Below, in pieces: positions 1 to 8,466 of a DNA stretch of 64,000 nt. Below the pieces are notes generated by a model that was given only the letters and a program-made list of their open reading frames with translations, was not told where the DNA came from and made no database searches. The position numbers and the translations under genes were made by a program. Positions within the stretch are counted from its first letter, which is position 1, and each line of letters opens with the position of its first letter. Origin of the DNA: Peterkaempfera podocarpi (GTDB lineage Bacteria > Actinomycetota > Actinomycetes > Streptomycetales > Streptomycetaceae); assembly GCF_042466665.1 (NCBI RefSeq), contig NZ_CP162102.1, positions 6,758,001 to 6,822,000 on the forward strand, given 5' to 3'.

Positions 1-435
1 CTCCAGCGCGTCCTCGGCGGAGAGGTCCCGCAGGAAGCAGAGGATCAGCCGGGTGGTGATGCCGTGGCGCTGCTCCGCGGAGTCGAGCGCCCGGCCGAGG
101 CCCTCGACCACGGTGCGGAGGTCGACGCCGCGGGCGGTGTGCGCCTGCGGGTCGAAGAAGATCTCCGCGTGCCGTACACCCTGCCGCCGGGCCCGTGCCA
201 GATAGGCCTCGGCGAGGTCGGTGAAGTCCTGCTCGGTGCGGAGCACCGCCATGAGTGCGTAGTAGAGGTCGAGGAAGGACTGCAGGTCGCGGAAGGAGTA
301 GGCGGCGCGCAGGTCGTCCGCCGAACCGTAGGGGAGGTCGATCCCGTTGCGGGCCGCGAGGGCGAGGGCCAGTTCCGGCTCCAGGGTCCCCTCGATATGG
401 AGGTGGAGTTCGGCCTTGGGCAGCGGGGTGGTCAT
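1..435 (-). CDS. Adenine deaminase (Aah1-type, adenosine deaminase superfamily), N-terminal part
   Basis: Only the first 145 codons lie in the window; the rest continues off the left edge. Translation from the ATG at 435 begins LPKAELHLHIEGTLEPEL. His11 and His13 fit the zinc-binding HxH of the adenosine/adenine deaminase TIM barrel. The HIEGT form, rather than the HLDG of classical adenosine deaminase, together with LQSFLDLYYA and EIFFDPQ, is the pattern I know from the adenine deaminase (Aah1/PA0148) branch. The family reaction is adenine + water to hypoxanthine + ammonia, in the cytoplasm. That would feed the xanthine dehydrogenase and uricase genes further right. Automatic pipelines often label this branch adenosine deaminase. 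Substrate choice cannot be settled from the N-terminus. Confidence 0.8.
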   Translation of the reverse strand, partial: MTTPLPKAELHLHIEGTLEPELALALAARNGIDLPYGSADDLRAAYSFRDLQSFLDLYYALMAVLRTEQDFTDLAEAYLARARRQGVRHAEIFFDPQAHTARGVDLRTVVEGLGRALDSAEQRHGITTRLILCFLRDLSAEDALE

Positions 436-957
436 GGACTTCCTTGCGGGTTGCTCCGGACGGGGTCGCACCACCGTAACCCGCGCGCCGGGAGGTTCGG
501 CCCGGTCGCCGGAGGCCGGTCCGCGGCGGCGTCCGGTGATCGTTCAGGGTGGGGGCGCACCGTTGCAGGCCGGCCCGGACCCGGGCGGGCATCCGGTGGT
601 GCCGATCCGGCCCGTCCCGCCGCCGTGTCCGGCGTCGTCGCGGCGCGTCCAGGCCGCCGCCGGACGCCGCCGGATCCCTCCCGAAGGCGCCTGGAGGCCC
701 CTGCGGAGTGATGCCGCTCACAGGCCGGCGGACGTCAACGAGGCGCGGTAGTTGATAAGACGGGCCGCCGGGACTTCTCATCGGATCCTCATTCCGACCC
801 GGAACCGGCGGTCTGCGGAACAGAGGGCGACCGCCCTACGTTGTGGCAGGTCAGCGGGGCAATTGTGGAGATGCCGAGAAGTTCGCATCGGCAGGTTTGA
901 GGGTGGTGCGACCGGGTAACCCCGGCGGCCGCCGGTGGATTCCCGAGATGGTCTGTC
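436..957. other. Intergenic region without a supported gene
   Basis: This gap separates the leftward deaminase from the rightward cell-wall-enzyme gene. Several short open frames exist but none has convincing composition or a recognisable domain. It contains TCAAC at 735-739 and GTTGA at 751-755. That resembles the purine-regulon operator described below, but the spacing is 11 instead of 5, so I do not call it an operator. Confidence 0.6.
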
Positions 958-1204
958 TACGATCGACGGCCGTAGCAACCGGTCTTGGCCGGTTCCGGGA
1001 GCGGGGCTAAGACTGTGGCCAGTTGCTAGGCGCCCCGCCTACCGCAGCTCCCGGCTCACCGGGATGCGGACCGCGGGGCGTGCCCGTCCGGCACTGAACC
1101 CGAAACCGGGGTGCCCACGGTTCTGGCGTCACCGAAGCTACCGCGGCTCATGCCGCTGTGCTGCCGTGCGCGCTGGGGCCGAGCCAACCGATTGAGGTCT
1201 TCCC
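958..1204 (+). promoter_or_regulatory. Highly structured 5' leader of the secreted cell-wall-enzyme gene (possible riboswitch)
   Basis: A possible -10 element TACGAT lies at 958-963. About 240 nt of leader follow before the start at 1205. Nested helices are visible by eye. TAGCAAC (973-979) pairs with GTTGCTA (1022-1028), enclosing GTCTT (982-986) with AAGAC (1009-1013). CGCCCCGC (1031-1038) pairs with GCGGGGCG (1073-1080), enclosing CCGCA/TGCGG (1042-1046/1065-1069) and CCCGG/CCGGG (1050-1054/1059-1063). AACCGG (977-982) can instead pair with CCGGTT (989-994), which excludes the first helix, so two folds compete. In actinomycetes, secreted cell-wall hydrolases of this size are often controlled by the ydaO-type c-di-AMP riboswitch. 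I do not find its conserved core clearly here, so the ligand is unknown. Confidence 0.4.
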
Positions 1205-1779
1205 ATGCGTCTGTCCTCCCTCACCGGCCTGCGCCGGAGTACCGCCGTCGCCGTTACCGTCGCCGGCCTTGCATCCGCTGCCGCGCTGGCCGCTCCGGCG
1301 AGCGCCTCCGCTGCGACGGCTTCGGTCTCCTCGCACGAGGCCCACGTGGCGCATCTGGCCCATGTGCACCACCAGCACGTGCTGCACATCGCGCACCTGA
1401 ACACCCAGGCCCGCGCCGCGGCCCACGAGGCCGCCCAGTCCGCCTCCCGCTCCGAGGCGCGCGCCCGCTCGCCCCGGTGACCAGCACCACCCCGACCGCG
1501 GTGCGTGCCCTGGCCCGCACCATGGTCCCCGCCGGTCAGTGGGCCGCGTTCGACGCGATCATCACCCACGAGAGCGACTGGGACATCCACGCCACCAACC
1601 CGTCCTCCGGCGCCTACGGCCTGCCGCAGGCCCTGCCGGGCTCCAAGATGGCGGAGGTTGCCTCCGACTGGCGTACCAACCCGGTCACCCAGATCTCCTG
1701 GGGCCTCAAGTACATGAACGAGCGCTACGGCAGCCCGAACGCCGCCTGGTCGTTCTGGCAGACCCACCACTGGTACTGA
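1205..1779 (+). pseudogene. Secreted transglycosylase-like protein (Apf/Rpf-like C-terminus), frameshifted
   Basis: The first reading frame starts at ATG 1205 and gives a clear Sec signal peptide (RR, a hydrophobic Val/Ala/Gly run, then APASASAA), followed by a His/Ala-rich stretch. It stops at 1480. The natural continuation is in the frame one base back and ends at 1779. It encodes the lysozyme-like C-terminal domain: WAAFDAIITHESDW with a probable catalytic Glu, then SSGAYGLPQALPG and WGLKYMNERYG. Together the two parts would give a protein of about 190 residues, the usual length for these small peptidoglycan-cleaving or resuscitation-related secreted proteins. The break lies at the GCGCGCGCCC run at 1457-1466 and equals loss of one base. 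It may be sequencing error, a real mutation or, less likely, programmed frameshifting. Confidence 0.7.
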
Positions 1780-1805
1780 TCCGACCCGGTCAGCACAGTG
1801 CACCC

Positions 1806-1845
1806 GGCTGCGCCCCGCCCCACAACCTGGGAGCGGGGCGCAGCC
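1806..1845 (+). terminator. Stem-loop terminator after the cell-wall-enzyme gene
   Basis: A perfect 13-bp inverted repeat, GGCTGCGCCCCGC (1806-1818) with GCGGGGCGCAGCC (1833-1845), lies 26 bp after the stop at 1779. There is no T-run, as is common for terminators in this type of genome. Confidence 0.7.
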
Positions 1846-2170
1846 CTGCGCTGTCCGCGATCCGTGCGGGCACTCGCGGGTCTTCGAGGCGGAGGCCGCG
1901 ATGCCGACCCCGACCTGGCGAGAAGCCCGTGTATACGAGGGGGAGTCACGGAGCGGGCGAGCCGGATCGGCCGACCGGCGACGGACGCTGGAGCGATGAC
2001 CGAAGCCCGGGAACCTGCCCTCGCACTGGTCAGGACCTCCACGCCGGCCGCTCCCCGCGAGCCCCGGGTGCAGCCTTGGCGGCATGCGCTCGCCCGTTCG
2101 GGTGGGTGGTCGTGAAAAGGCCGTGGGTAGGCTTGCCGTATCGGCGAGGATCCGGCCCATGGGAGCACTG
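1846..2170. other. Intergenic region, nothing specific seen
   Basis: The stretch between the stem-loop and the Uma2 gene has no convincing gene. The promoter of the downstream gene must lie here, but no clear -35/-10 pair stands out. Confidence 0.5.
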
Positions 2171-2755
2171 ATGTCCGTCGTACCTCCGGAGCCCACCTGG
2201 CCCGTTCCTCCGGAACGCGGCTGGATCGCCGACGATCTCGACCGGCTTCCGAACCTCCCGCCGCACACGGAACTGATCGACGGGAACCTGGTCTTCGTGA
2301 GCCCGCAGTCCAACTTCCATGTCTATGCGATCCGGCTGCTGGAGTTCGGTCTGGTCGGTGCCCGTCCGTCGCACCTGGCCGTGCTGCGGGAGATGACCGT
2401 CACGCTCGGCACAAGGGATCGGCCGGAGCCGGACCTGCTGGTCGTGAGGCGCGAGGCGGTGACGGGGGACCGGCAGACCACCTACCGGCCCGAGGACGTG
2501 GTCCTCGCCGTGGAGGTCGTCTCGCCCGACTCGGAGGAGCGCGATCGTGAGCTCAAGCCACGGAAGTACGCGGGCGCCGGCTTCCCGCACTACTGGCGGG
2601 TCGAGAACGAGAGCGGTGAACTCGTGGTGCACGTCTTCGAGCGGGAGGCCGCGACCGGGACGTACATGCCCATGGGCATCCACCGGGGCGAGCTCGAACT
2701 GGAACAGCCCTTCCCGTTGGCCATCGACCTTACCGATCCGCAGCGGTGGCTCTGA
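2171..2755 (+). CDS. Uma2-family protein (DUF820, putative PD-(D/E)XK nuclease fold)
   Basis: The 194-residue protein has the full Uma2 signature: ELIDGNLVFVSP near residue 30, PEPDLLVV near 90, VEVVSPDS near 120 and, soon after, KYAGAGFPHYWRVE. The Asp/Glu and Lys pattern matches the restriction-endonuclease-like fold on which the family name rests. Biological roles of Uma2 proteins are unknown, and actinomycetes often carry many solo copies. I chose ATG 2171 because GGGAG ends six bases upstream; ATG 2159 in the same frame would add four residues. It stands alone, followed by a convergent gene. The family assignment is firm; function is not. Confidence 0.85.
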   Translation: MSVVPPEPTWPVPPERGWIADDLDRLPNLPPHTELIDGNLVFVSPQSNFHVYAIRLLEFGLVGARPSHLAVLREMTVTLGTRDRPEPDLLVVRREAVTGDRQTTYRPEDVVLAVEVVSPDSEERDRELKPRKYAGAGFPHYWRVENESGELVVHVFEREAATGTYMPMGIHRGELELEQPFPLAIDLTDPQRWL

Positions 2756-2838
2756 GCCCCGCCGTTGCCTTCGCGGCGCGGCGCGGCTCTTGGATCCGGA
2801 CCGTCCCGGAGGTGCCGGTGCCGCCGGCCGAGCCCCGG

Positions 2839-3176
2839 TCAGCCGACCTGCTGGAGGCTGCCCGAGTGCAGCTCGCCCACCCGGCCGCCCTCGCCCTCGT
2901 AGGTCCAGAAGACCCTGACGGTGAGCGTGCTGAGGTCCATCACATGGCTGACGGTGAGTCCGCTGCGCGCTCGGTCCAGTTGACGAAGTAGACCGCGGGC
3001 GCCACCTCCGCCACATGCAGCGCCACATCGTCCCACTGGCCCGCCGACTCGCCGAGCCCCTCCCAGCGCAGCCGTCGTCCGTCCGCGGAGTAGCAGTTGC
3101 GGAACTCGGCGCCGTTGTCGACGCGGAAGAGGTACGTCCGGCCGGCGAACGCCGGCAGCGGTGCGCTGTCGTTCAT
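2839..3176 (-). pseudogene. MoaF-like beta-barrel protein, frameshifted
   Basis: From ATG 3176 the frame reads FAGRTYLFRVDNGAEF, RRLRWEGLGES and APAVYFVNWTERA, then runs into a stop at about 2940. Shifting by one base at that point restores SGLTVSHVMDLSTLTV and VFWTYEGEGG to a stop at 2839. The order of blocks (a Tyr-Phe-Val-Asn-Trp strand, then VSHVMDL) is that of the MoaF-related lipocalin-like family. The joined product would be about 112 residues. The break coincides with GCGCGC at 2965-2970 and equals loss of one base. AGGA precedes the ATG at good distance. No function is established for such short MoaF-like proteins. Confidence 0.6.
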
Positions 3177-3252
3177 GGTCCTGCGGCTCCCCGTCGGTGC
3201 GTGGTACGGCGCGGTCGGTGGTCGGACCGCCCCCGGTGACGATACAGCGGCG

Positions 3253-3310
3253 GGTTCCCACTGCGGCTGCGAAGGAACCGGCGACCCCCGCCGATCGGCG
3301 GGGGCCTTTT
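3253..3310 (+). promoter_or_regulatory. Two consecutive hairpins ending in an intrinsic terminator (attenuator or small RNA end)
   Basis: GGTTCC (3253-3258) can pair with GGAACC (3274-3279). This is followed at once by CCCCCGCCG (3285-3293) pairing with CGGCGGGGG (3296-3304) and a CCTTTT tail. The second hairpin is a textbook Rho-independent terminator on the plus strand. It lies between divergent genes, where no annotated plus-strand gene ends. It could end a small RNA starting near 3180-3250, or act as an attenuator in the leader of the esterase gene at 3408. Confidence 0.6.
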
Positions 3311-3407
3311 CCGTCTGCACGCCGACGGCCGCCCTTCCGCGCGGGGTGAAGCTTGTTCGGGACGGCGCCGGGACACCGCCGCCCGCCGGGGGAGGGAGGT
3401 CGGGATC

Positions 3408-4553
3408 ATGGGTCTGACAAGCGGGGCGCTGCTGACGGTCGTCGCCCTGGTCGCGCTGGCATGCGTGGCCGGCACCGTCTGGGTGTGGCCGCGGCTGGCG
3501 CGGCGGCACTGGGCGGCACTGCTGGGACGGCTGGGCACCATCGTGGCCACGCAACTGGCGACGCTCGCCGCGCTGGCCCTGGTCGCCAACAACTACTTCT
3601 CCTTCTACGCCGACTGGGCCGACCTGCTGGGCACCGGCGGCCACCAGCCGGTCGCCGTGCAGAACCACTTCGCGGTGGGCGGCGGACCGGCGGGCGCCGC
3701 GAACGGCCGCACCGGGGTGGAGCAGCTCGGCAGATACCGGGCCGGCGGTCCGCTCGGCGACGTCCCGCAGCGCTCCGGGCTGATCGAGCGGGTGCGGATC
3801 TCCGGTGCGCGGTCCGGCCTGGCCGGCGACGGCTATGTCTATCTGCCGCCCCAGTACTTCAGCCCGCGGTATGCCCACCGGCGGCTGCCCGTCGTGGTGG
3901 TCCTCACCGGCTACCCCGGCGACGCCCGCAATCTGCTGACCCGGCTCGACTACCCCGGGGTCGAGCTGGACCGGCTCCGCGCCGGCCGGATGCGGCCCAC
4001 CGTGCTGGTGCTGCTGCGGCCGACCGTGGCCCCGCCCCGGGACACCGAGTGCCAGGACGTGCCCCACGGCCCGCAGGCCGAGACCTACTTCGTCCGCGAT
4101 GTCCCCAAGGCGGTGGCCGCCGCCTACCGGGTGGCCACGGGGCCGCACAGCTGGGGTGTGATGGGGGACTCCACGGGCGGCTACTGCGCCCTGCGGTTCG
4201 CCATGCGCCACCCCGAGGCGTACGGCGCCGCCGCCTCGCTGTCCGGCTACTACCGCGCGGCCGTCGACACCACCACCGGCGACCTGTTCGGCGGCAGCGC
4301 CCGTCTGCGCAGGGAGAGCGATCTGATGTGGCGGCTGAAGCACCTGCCGGCCCCCGGGGTGTCGGTGCTGGTCACCACCAGCAGGCAGGGGGAGTCCGAC
4401 TACCGGGCCACCCAGGAGTTCCTCGCGGCGGTCCGGCCGCCGCTGCGGGCGTCCTCCATCACCCTGGGCAGCGGAGGGCACAACTTCCACACCTGGAGTA
4501 CGGAGATCCCGGTGGCGCTGCCCTGGCTGGCGGACCACCTGCGGGAGGGCTGA
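3408..4553 (+). CDS. Membrane-anchored alpha/beta-hydrolase esterase (esterase D / antigen 85-like)
   Basis: The 381-residue protein begins with two hydrophobic segments (about residues 5-28 and 35-65). An extracellular hydrolase domain follows. The nucleophile elbow is GDSTGGYCAL, followed by the family's typical FAMRHPEAYGAAASLSGYY. The C-terminal GGHNFHTW supplies the catalytic His. The spacing fits the putative esterase family (PF00756), which contains esterase D and mycolyltransferases. The substrate is unknown; acylated cell-surface molecules are plausible given the anchor. ATG 3408 has a strong GGAGGGAGGT ribosome site eight bases upstream. The gene appears monocistronic, and the hairpins at 3253-3310 lie in its probable leader. 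Confidence 0.8.
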   Translation: MGLTSGALLTVVALVALACVAGTVWVWPRLARRHWAALLGRLGTIVATQLATLAALALVANNYFSFYADWADLLGTGGHQPVAVQNHFAVGGGPAGAANGRTGVEQLGRYRAGGPLGDVPQRSGLIERVRISGARSGLAGDGYVYLPPQYFSPRYAHRRLPVVVVLTGYPGDARNLLTRLDYPGVELDRLRAGRMRPTVLVLLRPTVAPPRDTECQDVPHGPQAETYFVRDVPKAVAAAYRVATGPHSWGVMGDSTGGYCALRFAMRHPEAYGAAASLSGYYRAAVDTTTGDLFGGSARLRRESDLMWRLKHLPAPGVSVLVTTSRQGESDYRATQEFLAAVRPPLRASSITLGSGGHNFHTWSTEIPVALPWLADHLREG

Positions 4554-4567
4554 GTCCGGCGAGCCGC

Positions 4568-4583
4568 TCAACAAACCGTTGAA
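4568..4583. promoter_or_regulatory. Purine/ureide regulon operator, site 1 (malate synthase)
   Basis: TCAAC-AAACC-GTTGA is a perfect 5-bp inverted repeat with 5-bp spacing, followed by A. It lies 82 bp before the malate synthase start. The same TCAAC-N5-GTTGA motif occurs before the urate operon (11659-11674), and an imperfect copy lies before allantoinase (12485-12500). An IclR-type regulator (15556-16314) is the obvious candidate binder. Confidence 0.65.
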
Positions 4584-4664
4584 GTGCGCCACCGGGCGAA
4601 CTAGCCTCCGGTAGCAGTAGCAGCAGCCGTCCCCGCAGCGCAGCTCACCGAGGAGCGTTCTGAC

Positions 4665-6281
<1,617 letters not shown>

Positions 6282-6295
6282 TGCCGCTGCGGCGG

Positions 6296-6329
6296 GCCTC
6301 CCGGCGCGGCCTCGGCCGCGCCGGGAGGC
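6296..6329. terminator. Bidirectional terminator between malate synthase and the quinone oxidoreductase gene
   Basis: A perfect 15-bp inverted repeat, GCCTCCCGGCGCGGC (6296-6310) with its complement at 6315-6329 and a CTCG loop, starts 15 bp after the malate synthase stop. The next gene converges from the right. Confidence 0.8.
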
Positions 6330-6413
6330 ATGCATGTCCGGCCCCGGCCGGGCGGGCGCCGTGCCGGCCGGGAGGGCCGGTGCGGCGCCCGCTGCGGCGT
6401 GCGGGCCGGGGGG

Positions 6414-7367
6414 TCAGCGTGCGGGGTCGAGCAGCAGCTTGCCGATGGTGCGGCGGGCCCGCAGGTCCTCATGGGCCCGGGCCGCCTCGCTGAGCCCGTA
6501 CGCGTCCCCCACCTGGGGGCGCAGACGGCCGTCGGCGGTCATCGCCATCAGCTCGGCCAGCGGCTCGGCGAACATCCCGGGGCGGCCGATGCAGTGCATC
6601 AGCCAGAAGCCCACCACCGAGCGGGACCGGCCCATCAGCTGCGCCGCCTGCAGCGGCGTCGGAGGGACCCGGGACGCCATGCCGTAGGTCACCAGGCGCC
6701 CGAAGGGGGCGAGTGCGGCCAGCGAGGCATCAAAGACCGGACCGCCGGTCATCTCCAGGACGACATCGACCTTGCGGCCGCCGTTGGCCTCCACCAGCCG
6801 CTCCTTGAGGCCCGAGGGGTCGGCGTCGACGGCGGCGTCCGCACCCAGCTCCAGCGCCAGCGCTCGCTTCTCCGCGGTGGACGCGGTGGCGATCACCCGG
6901 CCCGCACCGAACAGCTTCGCCAGCTGCACGGCCAGCGAACCGGTGCCGCCGGCCGCCGCGTGCACCACCACCGACTCGCCCTCGGCGAGCCGGGCGGAGG
7001 TGCGCAGCAGATGCCATGCGGTGAGGCCCTGCACCACCAGCGACAGCGCCTGGCCGTCGGTCACCCCGTCCGGTACGTGGTGGGCCATCGCCTCCCACAC
7101 CGCGGCCCGCTGTGCGTAGCCGCCGTCCTCGGTGAGTGCCACCACCCGCCGGCCGTCCGCGGTGCGGCCGACGACCTCCGCGCCCGGCACCATCGGCAGG
7201 GTGGAGCGGGAGAGGTAGGAGTCCTCGACGGTGTGGGTGTCGGCGTAGTTGACGCCGGCGGCCGTGACGTCCAGCAGGAGCTGCCCGGGCCCGGCCACCG
7301 GATCGGGCAGGTCGACCACCCGCAGCACCTCGGGTCCGCCGAACTCGGTGATCTGTATCGCGCGCAT
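6414..7367 (-). CDS. NADPH:quinone oxidoreductase / zinc-independent MDR family
   Basis: The 317-residue protein begins MRAIQITEFGGPEVL, typical of the quinone oxidoreductase branch of the medium-chain dehydrogenase/reductases. GVNYADTH and VPGAEVVG follow in the GroES-like domain. The Rossmann fold is announced by VVHAAAGGTGSLAVQLAKLFGA, whose AAGGTGS differs from the zinc-dependent alcohol dehydrogenases. There is no structural-zinc Cys cluster. Expected reaction: NADPH-dependent reduction of quinones or enones. The start ATG 7367 lies just inside a palindrome (7389-7404) that is a likely TetR-type operator. It converges with malate synthase and is not obviously part of purine breakdown. 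Confidence 0.88.
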   Translation of the reverse strand: MRAIQITEFGGPEVLRVVDLPDPVAGPGQLLLDVTAAGVNYADTHTVEDSYLSRSTLPMVPGAEVVGRTADGRRVVALTEDGGYAQRAAVWEAMAHHVPDGVTDGQALSLVVQGLTAWHLLRTSARLAEGESVVVHAAAGGTGSLAVQLAKLFGAGRVIATASTAEKRALALELGADAAVDADPSGLKERLVEANGGRKVDVVLEMTGGPVFDASLAALAPFGRLVTYGMASRVPPTPLQAAQLMGRSRSVVGFWLMHCIGRPGMFAEPLAELMAMTADGRLRPQVGDAYGLSEAARAHEDLRARRTIGKLLLDPAR

Positions 7368-7388
7368 CGCGACTCCTTCCGCACATGC

Positions 7389-7404
7389 TACCGACCAGTC
7401 GGTA
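7389..7404. promoter_or_regulatory. TetR-type operator before the quinone oxidoreductase gene
   Basis: TACCGAC-CA-GTCGGTA is a palindrome with perfect 7-bp arms, 22 bp upstream of the oxidoreductase start. The ACCGAC/GTCGGT core is typical of TetR-family operators in actinomycetes. No TetR gene lies in the window, so the regulator is elsewhere. Confidence 0.6.
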
Positions 7405-7558
7405 TGTCGCCGTGAGCGTATCGGACGCCGCGCCGCCCCCCAAGGGCCGAGGGGCGGGGCCCAAAAGGGCATCTCGAATAGTGATACTCGATTCTCATAC
7501 TTCGGGATGTGGATCTATGGTGATCCCACTCGCGATCCGCATCGACGAAGGTGGTCCG

Positions 7559-8368
7559 ATGACGTCCCGCACCGTCTACACGCACGGATTCCACGCCAGC
7601 GTGCTCCGCTCGCACAGCTGGCGCACCGCCGAGAACTCGGCGGCCTATCTGCTGCCGCACCTCATCCCCGGCGCCGCCCTGCTGGACATCGGCTGCGGCC
7701 CGGGCACCATCACCGCCGATCTCGCCGAACGGGTCGGCGGCACCGGGCGGGTGACGGCCGCGGACGCCTCGCAGGAGGTACTGGACCAGGCCCGGCGCAC
7801 CGCGGCCGACCGCGGCCTGACCAACCTCGACTTCGCCGTCGCCGACATCCATGCGCTGGACTTCCCCGACGACTCCTTCGACGTCGTCCACGCCCACCAG
7901 GTGCTGCAGCATGTGACCGACCCGGTCCAGGCGCTGCGCGAGATGCGCAGGGTCTGCCGCCCCGGCGGCGTCGTCGCCGCCCGCGACTCCGACTACGCCG
8001 CCATGACCTGGTACCCCGAGAACCCCGCCCTCGGGCGGTGGCAGGACCTCTACCGGGCCGTCGCCGCCGCCAACGGCGGGGAGCCGGACGCCGGCCGGAT
8101 GCTGCTCTCCTGGGCGCAGCAGGCGGGCTTCGCCGAGATCGTCCCGTCCGCCGGCACCTGGTGCTACGCGACCCCCGAGGACCGCGACTGGTGGAGCGGC
8201 ATGTGGGCGGAGCGGATGACCTCCTCAGCCGTCGCCCGCCAGGCGGTGGAGCAGGGCCGCGCCACCGAGGAGGACCTGCGCTCCATCGCCGAGGGCTGGC
8301 GGGAGTGGGGCGCCCGGCAGGACGGCTGGTTCGTGGTGCTGCACGGCGAGATCCTCTGCCGCGTCTAG
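7559..8368 (+). CDS. Class I SAM-dependent methyltransferase (UbiE-like)
   Basis: The 269-residue protein has motif I LLDIGCGPGTIT near residue 43, an acidic residue after strand 2 (VTAADAS), motif IV-like FDVVHAHQVLQHV near 105 and a C-terminal LHGEILCRV strand. The layout is that of small-molecule Methyltransf_11/25 enzymes. The C-terminal WYPENPAL and DRDWWSGMW region is shared with many Streptomyces homologues of unknown substrate. ATG 7559 is preceded by GAAGGTGG. An AT-rich stretch at about 7470-7505 is the likely promoter. The acceptor substrate cannot be read from the sequence or the neighbours. Confidence 0.85.
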   Translation: MTSRTVYTHGFHASVLRSHSWRTAENSAAYLLPHLIPGAALLDIGCGPGTITADLAERVGGTGRVTAADASQEVLDQARRTAADRGLTNLDFAVADIHALDFPDDSFDVVHAHQVLQHVTDPVQALREMRRVCRPGGVVAARDSDYAAMTWYPENPALGRWQDLYRAVAAANGGEPDAGRMLLSWAQQAGFAEIVPSAGTWCYATPEDRDWWSGMWAERMTSSAVARQAVEQGRATEEDLRSIAEGWREWGARQDGWFVVLHGEILCRV

Positions 8369-8369
8369 T

Positions 8370-8395
8370 GCGGGGGCGGCACTGGCCGCCCCCGC
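8370..8395. terminator. Stem-loop terminator after the methyltransferase gene
   Basis: GCGGGGGCGGC (8370-8380) pairs perfectly with GCCGCCCCCGC (8385-8395) around an ACTG loop. It starts two bases after the stop, between convergent genes. Confidence 0.8.
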
Positions 8396-8466
8396 CCGCG
8401 CGGCCCGCCGTGCGGCGGAGCCGCGCGGCGGGCGCCGCGCCGCGGCCGGCCCCCACGGGGGTGGGG

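Noticed and set aside
735..755. TCAAC and GTTGA upstream of the adenine deaminase gene as a fourth regulon operator
   Set aside because: The spacing is 11 bp instead of 5, so the half-sites would lie on a different helix face.
958..1204. Firm call of a ydaO-type c-di-AMP riboswitch
   Set aside because: Gene context fits, but the conserved core of that class is not clearly present, so only a structured leader is claimed.
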